From Urechis unicinctus (lineage: Eukaryota; Annelida; Polychaeta; Xenopneusta; Urechidae): a DNA stretch of 64,000 nt. The notes beneath the pieces are model-generated. The model made no database searches. It saw only the letters and a list, made by a program, of their open reading frames with translations, and was not told where the DNA came from. The position numbers and the translations under genes were made by a program. The stretch spans positions 75,375,178 to 75,439,177 of the forward strand of contig CM067344.1 of NCBI GenBank assembly GCA_034190875.2. Reading direction: 5' to 3'. Shown here in pieces: positions 51,012 to 64,000 of the stretch; position 1 is the first letter of the stretch; every line of letters begins with the position of its first letter.

Positions 51012-54000
51012 GACATGATTATTCAATCAATAATATTATAATTACTACAGTGTTTGAGCTAAAGCTCAAAAAACTAATAATTGACACTGCCAAAACAGTT
51101 TGTAAATTAAACAGATCAAGGTCATACATGTATTATGTTACTGTTAATGATAACGAGGTAACAACAGCCGGCAAGATGTGTTATGTTTTTATGCAAAAGT
51201 TGTTTCAGTTCCAGAGGATACACGATCGCCTTGTTGGATCATTACAACTGTATGGATCATGCAATTCATCACTTAGTTTCCGGTGGCCAACCTTTTGTAT
51301 CACGACGGTTGTTCTATACAATTATGACCAGCAAAAAGATTGATATATCCTTAAATATTTCGGATCATAATCGCGAACTGTGTAGAACCCTCTGTATACC
51401 CCTACTGGGCCACACACTTTGCAAGTATGACGACCCTTTCACGACTCTACTATTGATCTGTTGCAATTTTAATCCATGTATACGAGAATAATCTTCCAAA
51501 CGAGATCAGCGCCAATTATCCGTGATGGGTCTCTGGCCGCATATTGGGAAATTCACGTCTCTCTCGACCCGGGGTCGGAATATGAGGCATGTGGTCCAAT
51601 ATATCGAATATCATTCGGCTTCTCTGTGGTATAAGAGTTTATACAAGTTCCGGATAGCGGGGTACAATGTATTGATGTGAAACACAGTGGAATATATTTG
51701 GGACCAAATGGTATATCTACGACGCGCCTTGTTTCTCCTTTACCAAGGTGCATTGCGGTGTGTTGGTGTCGGGGAGTGATCTGGCGTGCCACATCGGATA
51801 AGTCAATTCACCAATTGACATTGACATAATCGATTAGATTACTTTTGAATACTTTCTTGACAACATTTATTAGAATTGGCCTTTACAAGACTTTGCAGGC
51901 TGAAGCTAGCATCTGTAATTAAATGCTACTACTTTGAAAATCAAATGCATAACACAAATCATAACAAGAAAATAATCAATAACGTATGTTTTTATTCAAA
52001 ATAAATGTTTTAGCTGGATTCTGTTAGCTGAATGATATCTCTGTTTTATCAGCCTTTATATACCAAATTAGTCGATTTGTAAAACTAATCATGAATTTGT
52101 ATCCCAAAATCCTAAGCCTTATATGTACTTAGGCTTGAATGATAAAAAGAGGCTATGCTATAAACTATCTTAAAGATAGATGGATGCAGTTTTGTGCTAA
52201 AAAACCTAAAAATAGTCATAAAAGATGCTGCTGAATTTAGTGTACCTTAAACATTATAAAATATATTTTTAGCAGTAAAATATTGAATAGAGACCTCAAC
52301 CTAAACCTAAACCTGAACCATTCCAAAATATAACAGTAATGCAATGTACACCTTGTGAAATCTCAGTGATGTGCTGTGAGTATCAGCTATAGGGCACTGA
52401 AATCTACTAGTTGCTTATTGTGAAGTAAGTATTTGACAAACATTAACAAAGTGGGCGATTCAATTCCGTTTCTGCAGGAATCTAATAGTTGGGGGTGAGA
52501 TACCTTTAAGTGTCTTTTGCATTCGTATTTATCATCGTTCTTGTCGGCATCAATTATTGCTATTCATGAGGGTATGGTATTTTGTATACATCAGACCGAT
52601 TACAAGTTACATCACGTTATGACATGCTGAATTGTGCAATGATATGAATTATGTCGAAGAATATGTAGACCAGTGTCGCCTTCACAATAACTGCGGTGTG
52701 GCCAAAATCACTAAGTTTTCGTATCGTTTACAATCATCAAGCTTGTCCATGTATTTCCCTTGCACACCACACAAGATAATGATCATCTAAGCAATATCGA
52801 GACACAGCCTGTCCGCTGTACAGGATGGTTAGGACTAAATTGTATTTATAACTAAGTGTTATAAATATATTAAGTGTCTATTTAGCAATAAACATATCAT
52901 AACCGCTATATTCATTTTTTCTCGTTTTAATTCGAAATACTAAAACTCATGTTTGACATGATTTTGGGCCATCCATCCAAAGAGGAATAGCTATGATTTA
53001 TGTGCAGCATGCCAAACCCGACTGTACACACTGGCATGGAATAAGCCGGAACCGCTGCCTTTATATGGCTCTAATTTCGTCATGGGAACGGAGAGTGCCC
53101 TGTATTGTGTGATAAGCTTCACTTGCATTGGATATGTGACTATCAACATCGGTCATCTTCCGGAGCCATTGATGTAGCTCGTATTTACAGCATTTGAGTA
53201 GCATCAATAAGCAATACCATGTTCAATCTTGTGATTGCCGACGGTCGCGTTATGAGAGAGAAGTGAATCCAAACCACTTATACTGATGTGTCATAAACGG
53301 CATTAATCTTTTGTTATATTGCTTAATCTAAAGCATTTTGTATATCCAGTATAACTGCAACGTGTATAACCCTTAAGGAATTACTGGAATCTGCCATCTC
53401 CGAGCACAGTTCGAATGGCTTAGTGATTTGGCACGGCATTTGTAGAGATACATGATGCCTTTGCCTAATTGGTGTGACATAACATTGCAGTATCGGCAGT
53501 ACGTATTCATTATATGCAACCTTTGCATTGAAAAAACTGAATGCTGGAGAGCACAGTATTGTCTTGTGCCACAAAGATAAAGTCATATTTGATATCAAAT
53601 GGTTATGGTTGAGTGGTCAAACAGAAATAACTAGGCGGGGATCGATGGTGGCAGACTTAAACTGATTGCTCGTCTTCGACCACGCGCTTAAGTGTATACG
53701 TTCTGAAAAGAGTTATTTATACAAAACTCTGATTTGAGCTCATTTTTATTCAAAGATGCCCAGTGCCGGTCCATTTGTTTAATAAATAATGAAATCTTGC
53801 TCCCGACTTTGATGCATTAGACGTTGTTAGCAAGCCTAGGTTGTAACTGGAGTAAAGGGACACAGCATTGCCGCCATGATTTGAAAAACAAATGTCCCGA
53901 CAATTCAAAAAGCTAATCTATCGTTATTCTAAATAAGAGTGAACTCACCAAGTGATAAGAGGTGATATTGATAGGCATCAGTTTCGCAAAGCATTACTTA

Positions 54001-54628
54001 TTGATGCATCGAATCCCCGTACGATTAGTTACAAGAAGTTGTACATAATAAGATGAATACATAAATCGAAATTGCATACACTTCCCGCGAAGCGGCCATG
54101 TTTATGGTGAGTCATTTTATATTAATACAGGGGCCTGTTTGTAGTAAACAGAGAGTAAGTAACGATACATTTTCAAGTGCATGCTGCGACACTTCATTAA
54201 CGTGATGAATTGACGGTTGCCTGTCGTGTGCGATAACGAAGGACTAATGGTCGATATGTATCAATTAGGGATAATATAAATAATTCAGAACAGCGGATAG
54301 CATACTTTGTTAATATGTTATAGCCGTTTTGACTCCCATGTTTCTGGCAGTAATAAGGCTGATTGTTTTTAATATTTATGTCATGGTTCAGTTATATATG
54401 ATGACAATGTACCAAACAAACAGCATAGACATTACTCATCTGAATTAACCTTCGACCCAATCCAATAATCAAATGTAAATTTACAATTTGGCTTATAACC
54501 AACTATAGCAGCAAAATTTTAAGCAGAGCAGGTCACATTGGTTCATACCAGGGAAGGCTAGGATAAAGTATGCAAGGTACAGTGCTTGTTTTGCGGACTA
54601 GTGGGTACGTGGCATAATTCAGCCTGCA
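51012..54628. other. Intergenic, nothing recognised
   Basis: TTTGAGCTAAAGCTCAAA at about 51052 is a short palindrome just upstream of the P2X7-like gene. 51830-52330 is noticeably more AT-rich and could be the flank of a mobile element, but I found no matching ends. CCTAAACCTAAACC at about 52302 is too short to be telomeric. Open frames up to 102 codons have no motif. Confidence 0.35.
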
Positions 54629-54648
54629 ATATATATATATATATATAT
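54629..54648. repeat. (AT)10 microsatellite
   Basis: Ten uninterrupted AT units. Confidence 0.95.
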
Positions 54649-55606
54649 CAATGTTACAAAAGAAGCTGACATCATCCTACATTTGTATATAGTTAGTTAC
54701 TAAGTAGGTATGTTTTGAAGTTCATTTAAAATCTTGCAATAATGCTTCAAGTCATGAATCGCTCAAACATCCAATATCCAGATATATTTATTGGTGCTCT
54801 AAGGCAACGTGGGTGTTAAGGGGTGGTATATTTTGTATAAAGGCTATTTTGTCAAAAAAGACGTATCTGTTCCCCATCTTGTGCTTTCAGTTCGTTTCTC
54901 TGTGTGGTCATGTACAACTCTGTGATATAGGAAGCATTGTAGTAAGTTTATCTTGATGCCATTTTGCGTCAATTATCTGCTGGTAACTAATGTCTAGAAT
55001 ATTTCAATGATTTGATCTTCTTGATTTAAGCTGGTAACTGTTGGTGATTATTGCACTTGGTGCTGAGCAAGTATTATAGCGATTGGTCTGAGCTGGAAAT
55101 AATAAATATTCAATTATTGCAAACTTGTCAGACTTTTATGTATGAATATCATTATCTATCTTGTGGGATGATTAAGGGTTATGAAATATCTGAACATAGA
55201 CATCAATTGTGTTTCATCATTATATTTCTAGATAGTAAATGGTGCGAAATGGTAAGCTTGAGAACTGCGTCTTTCAGTGATGGGTTAGTGTTTTAGGCGT
55301 TAGGCGTTAGGGGCGTAATAATGTAACTGTTTTTCACAAAACCAAATTCAGCGCCGAGCGATGCAAAGTGCTAGATATAATGAACATAACTGTTTGCACC
55401 TGTCAAAGCGTCAATATGTAATCAATAATATCCGGGTTTTTTTCATTGCAAAGCCCTCTCAATTCTAGAAACTAGCCATGCGTGTAGAGTTGTCCCGTGG
55501 TGCGTATTACTGCTACGCATGCACATTGTAGTGCTGCCCGGGCTCAATGATCAATCTGGATATGCGTCTTTTACAATGGCGTGAAAATAACGCGATGGAT
55601 GCATTA
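54649..55606. other. Intergenic, small tandem only
   Basis: TAGGCGT is repeated two to three times at about 55296-55315. An 81-codon open frame at 55051-55296 shows no motif. Confidence 0.35.
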
Positions 55607-55690
55607 AAGTATGACATTGAAGCATTACATTGATGAAAATCATTATTTGACAGATTCCTTGTAGCTTGAAACAATATTATTCGATGAATT
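55607..55690 (+). repeat. Local repeat R3, partial copy 1
   Basis: GAAGCATTACATTGATGAAAATCA, then GATTCCTTGTAGCTTG and AACAATATTATTCGATG, matches 55925-55995 (GAAGCATAACATTGATGAAAGTCA and following) in the same orientation. Confidence 0.6.
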
Positions 55691-55837
55691 GCCAAAACCG
55701 ATTCTGATTCGCCATTGGGTCGTTGCCTTTGCGTTGCAGAATATAAAGGCGTATCTTGATTATTCTAACATTGTTATAATACTGGCCATAAGGCAAATGA
55801 AAGGCATCGAGATAAGTAAGATCAATCTATTAAGTCG

Positions 55838-56190
55838 GTCGATCAACCATTAGGTTTATTATTGCTCAGGAACGATGTGCTTCCCTTCAACTCTGTTTGA
55901 TGCAACCAAACAAGCGTAAACTATTGAAGCATAACATTGATGAAAGTCACTTACTGATTCGATTCCGCGTCGATGGGAAGCAATGTTATTCTATTAAGAG
56001 GACACAACGTTCTATCATTTGGTATTTACGAATAAAAAACGTGGCTTATATGTTATTAAATGGTATACAACAATCAATCAGAATCGGCCTTCTTTTACGA
56101 GCAGTATGCTATACTACTTGTCGTTGAAATATTTAAAATAGGGTGCAAATCTGACGCGTCAGCACCAGAACGATATTTGCTGCTTTGGTT
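55838..56190 (+). repeat. Local repeat R3, copy 2
   Basis: Best-preserved copy. Blocks TCGATCAACCATTAG, AACGTGGCTTATATG, TTAAATGGTATACAA, CGGCCTTCTTTTACGA, CTTGTCGTTGAAATA and GCACCAGAACGATAT recur in order at 56300-56535. An open frame of 76 codons here is not kept in the other copy. Confidence 0.75.
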
Positions 56191-56299
56191 TTAAATCTCA
56201 TTTCGACGAGTGGACAGTAACGTTAGACCGTGGTTGGACTGCAGGATATAAGCCCTCTGAATTGGTATGTCAATTAGAATGTCAACACGACTGTCTAGT

Positions 56300-56535
56300 T
56301 TGATCGATTATACATTTATTACTTCGGCTTCATGAACAGTTGATGCACCATACAATCATTATTATATTTACGAAGATAAAACGTGGCTTACATGATATTA
56401 AATGGTATACAATCAATCAATCAAGAAGCGGCCTTCTTTGACGCCAGTATGCTAAACTTCTTGTCGTTGAAATAGGGTAAAGTTAATGAATTGCCATTTA
56501 GTGCACCAGAAAGATATATAGTGCTCTCTTTTTTT
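56300..56535 (+). repeat. Local repeat R3, copy 3
   Basis: Same block order as copy 2 (AACGTGGCTTACATG, TTAAATGGTATACAA, CGGCCTTCTTTGACG, CTTGTCGTTGAAATA, GCACCAGAAAGATAT) about 350-440 bases downstream. It lacks the central GAAGCATAACATTGATG block, so it has an internal deletion of roughly 100 bases. Confidence 0.75.
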
Positions 56536-56929
56536 ATGCATTATAATTGTCCATCAGTCTTGAAATAGCTAGTTTCAAATTTATAAGCATAGAAAATTAC
56601 TACTTATATTTGTCTATCTGATCGATGTAGGACAGAGTATATAGTTCTACGGACCAGTAGGTCCAACTATCTTGGAAGTACACTATTGATACTTTTCACT
56701 TCCAATCCCAATTATTTGGACTACAGCTGGATGACCTTAAAGCTGTCAGACACTACGATTACTCGATGCTACCACCGGCTGTAATTTCGAACATTTAGCA
56801 TATCCGCTGTATGGTACTATGAATTAGCATATACTGCCATGGCCCTTTAATGCAACAACATTTCTTTGTCTGAAAATATACAATGATATTGAGAATTTCT
56901 GTCTGCTTTGATAGCAGAGTGTAAGGGCG

Positions 56930-56979
56930 CGTTCAGGAGGGCATAGATAGCAGACGTTCAGGAGGGCATAGATAGCAGA
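56930..56979 (+). repeat. Perfect 25-bp tandem duplication
   Basis: The unit starting CGTTCAGGAGGGCATAGATA is present twice with no difference (56930-56954 and 56955-56979), and a third start (CGTTTGCAG) follows. The exact identity implies a very recent event. Confidence 0.95.
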
Positions 56980-59900
56980 CGTTTGCAGCCATAGCATTGA
57001 ACAAAGACGGTACGTTGTGATGAAGCAGATACCGAGTGGATGCTGCTGGGCAGGAAAAACATACAACATTGCACACGTGATTGTCAATACAAAAATAATC
57101 ACTTATCATCACGCAATGCTTATAATGAAGGTGCAGGTGATAAAGGTATCCAATCTGATCTAGAGTACATGCATAGTTGACTAACTATGATATGCTGTTG
57201 TTAGGCCATTAAAAATGCACCATGACCGTAATGTCATATAATCTCACATGATTACCACTAAATACTTTAAATTGCTTCGTCGTGCTTGCATTGACAAAAT
57301 GTAGACCACACCTAAGGCCAATTGTAAGCAATCACCCGATGCTATAACACATGTGCTTATTGGCTATGCATATAAGCTGATACGACCAAATACCAATTTA
57401 TTGAAAAAGCGACGATCAAATAGGTATCATGTATTCAGAATAAAATAAAGAATAGGCAATGCTCATACTAAAGTTATTATTCGTTTACGTCAAGATTGCT
57501 CCTTAATTATACAATTCTACAAATATTTGACTCTACATCGAGTTTTTGTAGCCAAGATGCAAGGTTAAAGTCGACTGCTTTTATGCCATTTGCATATTGA
57601 CGATAAAAAATGCTACTTGTAATTGAGGGAAACCCTAGCGAATGTTACATCAGTAATGTTGAGGAGGTTGCACTTTTTGCGTTCGTAATGAACAACAACA
57701 CCAAATTAGAAGTCGATTGTTGACTCTTGTCCGTGATCGGTATTATAGGCAATGTTCAGCGGCTGATAACGAATCTAAGAATAAAGGAAATATATAACGA
57801 TTTTCTCTTCTAGATAATCTTTTGCCGAGGCCCTTCTTAGGCCTAACATTTTGCATAAGCAAGGATATAGATAATATTAATTGAAATAACATTTGGTGTC
57901 ATACAATTCCACCACTATGCTACAAATATCCATTATATTCTGTTATTCGTTGACTGGTTTACCTGATAAGGCAGATGTTCGGCTTCTTTATTACCAATAC
58001 AATTGGTTGAGTAATCCGCATGTAATGCTAGGTAAATTGGCAATCAGACAACTGAACCTCCCATGTAGGGAACAATGATTAGCATGGAATGCCGGATGCC
58101 CTCAAGCAATGGAATAATCACGGCAATCACCAATGATGTAAATGGGAACTGCAATCCAAAATATGCAACCGTTTGAAACAGCATCGTACTTGTTTCCATT
58201 ATATGCAGCATCGCATTTTTGCTATCGTCAAAATAGCTTATAAATCTACACAGCTTTTTTTTTGTTTCAAAGAATTCTAACTTATTATAAAATAATGGGC
58301 AGAAAACCCTTAAACAGCTGGTTGTGCCCTGGAATGAACAAAAATGCACCATCCATTTGACAGGCGAATATGTTGTCATTCTACACATTTTGGCGTGATA
58401 TATATAACCAAACACTCCTCGCATTAACCGTATTTAACGCATTTTGCAAGCTCACCAATGCGAACATTGTGATACCATCAGAAATATGCCACATACAAAC
58501 ACCAAAATATTCAGTTCATTCATTATACAAAAATATGCCACCCAGACGAAAAATATGAAATTATTTATTGTCCCCTTTTTCGCTTTAGGGGTAAGCTTTT
58601 TTGTTACAATGAAATAGTTACATATTGTCCGTTAGTAATAATCAAACGTAACAACTGCATACCGACAATTATCGGCGGTTGATATCACTCTACATTGACT
58701 TAGCATGACACTCCAATGGGGGAGTTTATCAATATATTGGTGACGATGATTTAGTGTTTGCTATTTGTTGCAGCCGAGCTGGATTGCAAATGGACTCGAA
58801 TACAGTTCCGCTGCCCATGGTGATTCAAGTGGAGCTTCAAATGTGTTAAGTAACGATGATCTATACTTATTGTTTTTGTTTGTAAGGTTTGACAGCAATT
58901 ACGGAAAATCCATCGAATACGTTAAAACATTGACGTTCTGCAAATAAAGCGTTGTTGATTGCAGACCATTATCCTATAAACAAACGCAAATCTCACGAAG
59001 CAGCTGTCGTTTACATGTCTTATGATTAGCGTATTCTGCCAACGATGTATCCCGATAACATTACTGGAGGGTAAGTCTTAGCTGTGGATATGTGGGTCGT
59101 CACAGCAGAGGTCTGATGTGCCCGACATTATCTCATAATCATTTGTTTGGACTATTAAGCAAATGTTATGGGCATGGTGAAACATAGAAATAACGCTAGC
59201 CCTGGTTTAATAGCTTTTTCAATATGTCAACTTTTAAAGAGCTTAAAAATAGCCTGTGATATGGCGCAAAATAAACATATGCAGCTTTTACGAGTGTTAT
59301 AAATATCATTGATGTAAATGATTACCTACCGGTATGGTGTTACGGTTCATGTAAACCAACAGCTGGAAAGCCTTGTCGTGTAACGATGTAATCTTTCTGT
59401 TTGTGTCGGCAACTTTTGCCGACCTTGTGTAAATGAGTCACAGCAAAGAGTGTATATATTGATTCAATAGGTATCATTGATAACGGTCGGCAGTAATCGT
59501 GGCATTGATTGTACTAGGGGTCTACTGTAGATGCAAAATAAATAAAGGAACTTATTTCCTAAACATAGAACCTAGCAATACGCTACGACGCAGGACCTGC
59601 TTGGTCAGTACAAATGGGTTACCGCAAAACCCGATATGTTATGATAATTACTCTACAACATCTACTCGGTTCGTCCTGCGGGGCTGATACTATGCCAGTC
59701 TTGCTATTGAAGAGGAATTGTCGGGTCAATCTTTAACATTGGTGTCTGTTTATTTGCCCTTTTTTAGTGTGCAATCAGGTGCGTCGTAAAACTTTTTCAA
59801 AGTTTTCTTCGTAAATGCACCTCAAATAAAATGAAAGCAGCTACTTTATTGGCCGATGTAGCAACAGGCAATTTTACGCATAAAGTTTGTAACAATGTTA

Positions 59901-62880
59901 CTTGTAAGCTTATGCGTAAAACTGTGTATCTTATGACCCACACGGCAAACGCGCGTGTAGCTTTGCTCTCGCAATCGCTATCATAGGGGTCATGTTGTGT
60001 TTGCATGTGTTTAGTAACATTACTGGTGACACGAGCGAGAACAAGTAACTCGCCTCATCCGAAATTGCTTTGCTGTAGGTTAGAATACGGAAGGTCAAAG
60101 TGACGCATATTTGCATGATGAGTAACCCGGTTTGAGTTTCAGCCGTGCAAAGGTGTCCGTAATTGACATGTGATTTCAGGTTTATAATCGGAGTTCAGCG
60201 AAAACTCTTCTGCAATTTGCAATTGATAAGCCCTTAAAGCAAAGTATCATGATCATACACGAGTTCCTGTGCTTAATAATACGGTTATGTCTCATCAATT
60301 CAAGATAGAGAGGCCTTCTGTGGTATCAGCTCAAGTGCTTCAAACTGAATGCAAATAAGTTTCGCCTATTTCGTTCCAGTGTTAGGGAACATGTCATTTG
60401 CGACATAATTGAGTTGTGATGTGATTTTGTGTCTGAGCATGCTTTGCCTTTGTGATATCGCTTCAAGAGATAATATAGAGCTGAGGTAGCGTAAAATGTA
60501 TTCAAACATTATAGTAGTCTTTCGATGTGGTGGTTTGCACGTGGTCGGGCAGTGGTTGTTGTAAAATGTTGATATGATTTGTCAATTGCTCACTGTTTAC
60601 AAGCACCTCTTGTGGCTGGTTGTTATAATGTCCGGAAGTGATATATGTCGTTTCCTTCTTACACGTAATATCCAGCATTTATTATACGATTATTGAAAAA
60701 CAGTTAAGCTAGGCATTCTCTTGATCACCCCGAAGTAACGTTCCGGAAAAATTTAGAATGCAGAGTAGATGGCATAAGAGTTTGCGCTGAGCTCCGATTA
60801 CGAACCTGTTTTCCTCAAATAGCATTTTGAAGAGACAAAACTGTGCATGCAAAAAAAGTACTCGTATCGAACAATTGACTGCACAGCCTCCGTTGTATTC
60901 TGCATTGTCGCCAAATTTGCATCACAGACACAAATTTGCCGCGGATGGAAATGATCTCATTGTTCTTGGAGTGGATGGTGGGTATTCAAAACAAGCTTAG
61001 CCATATAAATTGTTTTTTTGTCTAATCCATCTAACGATGATCGATTACTGTCCATTTGTTATTAGGAAAACTTTTATCGACCAACGGCCCATTGATATTG
61101 CCTAAATATGTTTGCCTGTCAGTACAAGACAGGCTGCATCATACATTACAAACTAACTTATTACATTATACACGTTATATGTTGTTCTCAGGAACTGGTC
61201 AATTCTCTTCTAAGAAATTGTTCATGCATTATTCAACCTCGGACATTTATTGCATGCCAGGATAAGCGCAGTATGTACAATTGGTCAGCAAAGTATGCGC
61301 ACATATCGCAGCATAGCAAAAATAAACGTTCTCGCCGAAAGGTGACATGTGCCATGTAATTCATAACATATGGCTGTAACAGTATGAACGGCGACTTATA
61401 AAGGTATAACTACTCCAGTCAGCATACTTCTATCCATGGTTAGGGAATAAATGCATAGTTTGCATGATAATCACAATCAACGCGAGGGTTCAGTATGATT
61501 ACACATAATTCATTTTTGACCGCTGTCCATTTCCCGTCACGATTGTAATTTCACGTGGCTACTCACGATTTGAAGAACGGACAAACACTGTAAAATAAAT
61601 AGTTAACGAAAACCAAGCGTTTGTGACTCCTTCAACCAGTCACCTGCTGCGAGGCAAGATATAAATATAAAAATACTTGCATTAATCGTTAACAAATGCA
61701 TGCAATGTCACCTTACCTATAACCAATATACTCCACGGATACGAATAGTTATATTTGATTATGCGAGTACGGCATCATCAGTTGAACGCTGTCCATTTTG
61801 GCTATCCACAGTAGCTTCTCTCGATATGACGAAAGAAGGGGAAGTATTCTCCGGGCCTGTAACAGCTATTCATTATCAAACAGTATAGTTTAAAGTCATT
61901 TTAAAACAATTGTACAATATCTTATTACGCCGCAATGAATTGCATTTCTTCGTCCTGACATACCCTGAATTCCTGTGATTACACACCTGGTGTCAGCTAA
62001 GTTCTTTTGCGTGGCAGTGTAATAAAGAGCCATAGGGCATCGAAGAATAGGAGCTGCAACCTCATATGTAGTGGGATTTCCATTATTAACCATTTTGTGC
62101 GCAAATCAACACCCCTTTGAAAACTACCCGTTAGCATTGTTAAAAATACGAGTAAAATGCCTTAAATCAGTAGCTTTGAAACCTCCGACCATTTATCAGC
62201 TGACAGTGGCTCTGGTGGAACGTTCATTCTCCCCGGCATTACAAACGCACAAATTCGAATTTAACTATGTTTTATGCATTGACTTGTTTCACCATTGCAA
62301 AATGAAATATTCGCATTTGGTATCCATAAATTCTCATATTGGCAGTTCATCATGCCGCTCCAAAACGAAATGATGAGTGGTGATGTGCGAACGATTGGAG
62401 GATTTTTTATTGATGCTGCGTATATAACACAATGGGAATATGTAACGTGCGATATGGATCTTTACCTGCATGACGTATGTATAACTCATGGTCTTGATGA
62501 ACTGAGCATGTGTTTGCATTCATCACCATTATATTTCACTAACGATTCTACCGGTGCTGACCACCCTGCGTTATTGTCCACAACCCACACGAACTAACAA
62601 TCCAGAATGCCCACTGTCTGATCCAGATACTATCATTGACCTATCCTGGCGAGGGAACGAACTTAATATTTAAACTAATCTGGTGCCCAGGCAAACAATA
62701 GCTGACATTGACATCGTCATTTTTAACTCAAATGCCAACACCCAGAGTCAGGCGTATGTGGAAATACCAGTAAGGGATATATAACATATATATATACTCT
62801 TTCTTACCACCGGACTGTATGCAAGCCGTCAGATGATGTGGTCGGGTATAAGGAGATTGACGAGGGCAATCTGTTTCACA
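56980..62880. other. Intergenic, nothing recognised
   Basis: The longest open frame (126 codons, - strand, 58044-58424) has one hydrophobic stretch but no family motif. Frames of 60-83 codons elsewhere overlap each other. No repeat or RNA gene found by eye. Confidence 0.35.
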
Positions 62881-63014
62881 AAGTTGACATTTCAAATCTT
62901 TCTCCGACCCACTAACCACCTCTCTGCTAGCCTTCCCAATTGTATTGTACAATGCTAATGCAGCATGTAATTTCATAATCCTTAAACAGCTTAGCGAAGT
63001 AATAAACTCTATGC
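62881..63014 (+). repeat. Dispersed repeat R2, shortened copy
   Basis: Starts AAGTTGACATTTC like the head of the full copy and ends CTTAGCGAAGTAATAAACTCT like its tail, with the centre (including the CRE) missing. It lies 190 bases upstream of a fuller copy in the same orientation. Confidence 0.6.
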
Positions 63015-63200
63015 TCGAGATCTTCACATGTCCCTGGCAAGCCAACAAATGTTAAGGTCTACCCCCGACCTGTTTCCTCGCTGTAGAAGGTTGTTGATGA
63101 CCTAATGTCATAATCTACAGCACGGATGTTGAGGATCTAGAAAAAAAAACCCGGCGCGGAACCTGTGAAAGTTGAACTGTTTTCGATAAATCTACCCGGG

Positions 63201-63454
63201 TAATTTATCAAGTTGACATTATTTCATATTGTAGTTGCCATTTTCGCTATTTTTTATACCTGTGTTTGACGCGGAAAGGCTTTGGGAAACGATATTATTC
63301 CCGCTCTCATCAATGGCAGTGACGTCAGCCCAGTATTTGCATGTGCTTCTGGTAACGCCACCTAACGATTACAGTGTATTATAATTAGCGTGGCGAAGTG
63401 ATCACCACAGAGTCACTCGAATTGAACCCTCTTAGCGAAGCAATAAACTCTTTG
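63201..63454 (+). repeat. Dispersed repeat R2, near-full copy with a CRE palindrome
   Basis: About 254 bases, from TAATTTATCAAGTTGACATT to AATAAACTCTTTG. Aligns with the reverse complement of 42524-42748, including TGACGTCAGCCCAGTATT (63320 on). It also carries ATTTGCAT at about 63336, an octamer motif absent from the other copy. No clear terminal inverted repeats or box A/B, so SINE versus MITE is undecided. Confidence 0.8.
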
Positions 63455-64000
63455 AAGCTAGAAAGTAGAAGTGTCAGATACTCACCGTGCCAGACAGTGA
63501 AAGTGACTTACCGTGTCAGATAATCGCATCGCCAGAAAATTTATAACCGTATTTTATGTATCAACCTCTGAAGATTATACGACATAATCGTAATGTTCTG
63601 AAAGCGTCGAGAAGTATGTCCGTTTATGAAAATTGGCAATAATAAATGATTTAAAGTCACGAGACACGTTACATTAAAACGAATGAGAAGGCATCAAATC
63701 ATCACCGAGCCGGAGCAATTAAGACTTAATCTCAACTCGGCAAGGTAATTGACGTGTGATTCAATAACCGAACCTCCTGCTGTCTGGTTACTGGTGCGGA
63801 GATGCTGCCGTAAACTGAGATATGTGTGCAAGCAGAACTTAGCGTTACGAATAAGCGCAGCCATTAGCACAAGCAATATTCACTAATGCAACATGACGAT
63901 ATTCCTCCCACAATGCCGACGGTACAACTCACCTAAATGTAATGGTACTTAGCCGATTTGATCTATGCATACAGAAGAACTCCTGACACCTCGATTTAGC
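63455..64000. other. Intergenic to the window edge, nothing recognised
   Basis: GTGTCAGATA at 63472 and 63516 is a short imperfect direct repeat (GATACTCACCGTGCC, then GACTTACCGTGTC). No gene supported. Confidence 0.35.

Noticed and set aside
52296-52320. Telomere-like CCTAAA units
   Set aside because: Only two or three imperfect units; not an array.
58044-58424. Open frame of 126 codons with a hydrophobic stretch, minus strand
   Set aside because: No recognisable family, no splice-linked exons, length compatible with chance in this amount of DNA.
62071-62597. Two overlapping 100-codon open frames
   Set aside because: They overlap each other in different frames, and neither has a motif or matching neighbour.

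Overview
The window looks like a gene-poor, AT-rich piece of an animal nuclear genome, most likely a non-vertebrate metazoan. The reasons are spliced genes with GT/AG introns, AATAAA poly(A) signals, long (TA)n arrays, and a transposase and a P2X7-C-type domain gene whose relatives I know mainly from cnidarian, echinoderm, amphioxus, mollusc and fish genomes. The exact phylum cannot be read from the sequence. Nothing is organised as a bacterial operon, and I see no rRNA, convincing tRNA or CRISPR array.

Layout. 0.1-1.6 kb: one long open exon of a Golgi-type glycosyltransferase (nucleotide-diphospho-sugar transferase fold, resembling GT77/XEG113-RRA), with its first exon probably off the left edge. 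2.8-13.4 kb: three diverged, collinear copies of a long non-coding repeat with a period of about 3.5 kb, followed by fragments to 16.4 kb. 13.5-47 kb: mostly featureless DNA with small repeats: a 38-bp templated-looking insertion at 22.9 kb, a GC-rich foldback element at 32.0 kb, a possible SINE at 34.4 kb, a C-rich quadruplex motif at 35.5 kb, a 0.5 kb TA array at 38.3 kb, and copies of a CRE-bearing repeat at 42.5 and 43.2 kb. 47.0-47.5 kb: a TA-flanked foldback element with 48-bp arms, filled by a TA array.

47.5-51.0 kb is the richest part. A multi-exon, decayed DDE-type transposase gene lies on the + strand (motifs DGRMDSPG, TDQHPQV and SPAHNAL..IVLDKRF). It is met tail to tail by a four-exon gene on the - strand encoding an Arg/Gly-rich N-terminus and a P2X7 intracellular-like cysteine-rich domain (C..CREM.T..ERQCC, then AYRQFVL, then [19 protein letters not shown]). 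The two could be neighbours by chance or two cargoes of one mobile element; this is the best candidate for something undescribed.

51-64 kb is again gene-poor, with a three-copy local repeat at 55.6-56.5 kb, a perfect 25-bp tandem duplication at 56.9 kb and two more copies of the CRE-bearing repeat near 63 kb. All similarities were judged by eye; identities and family names need database searches.
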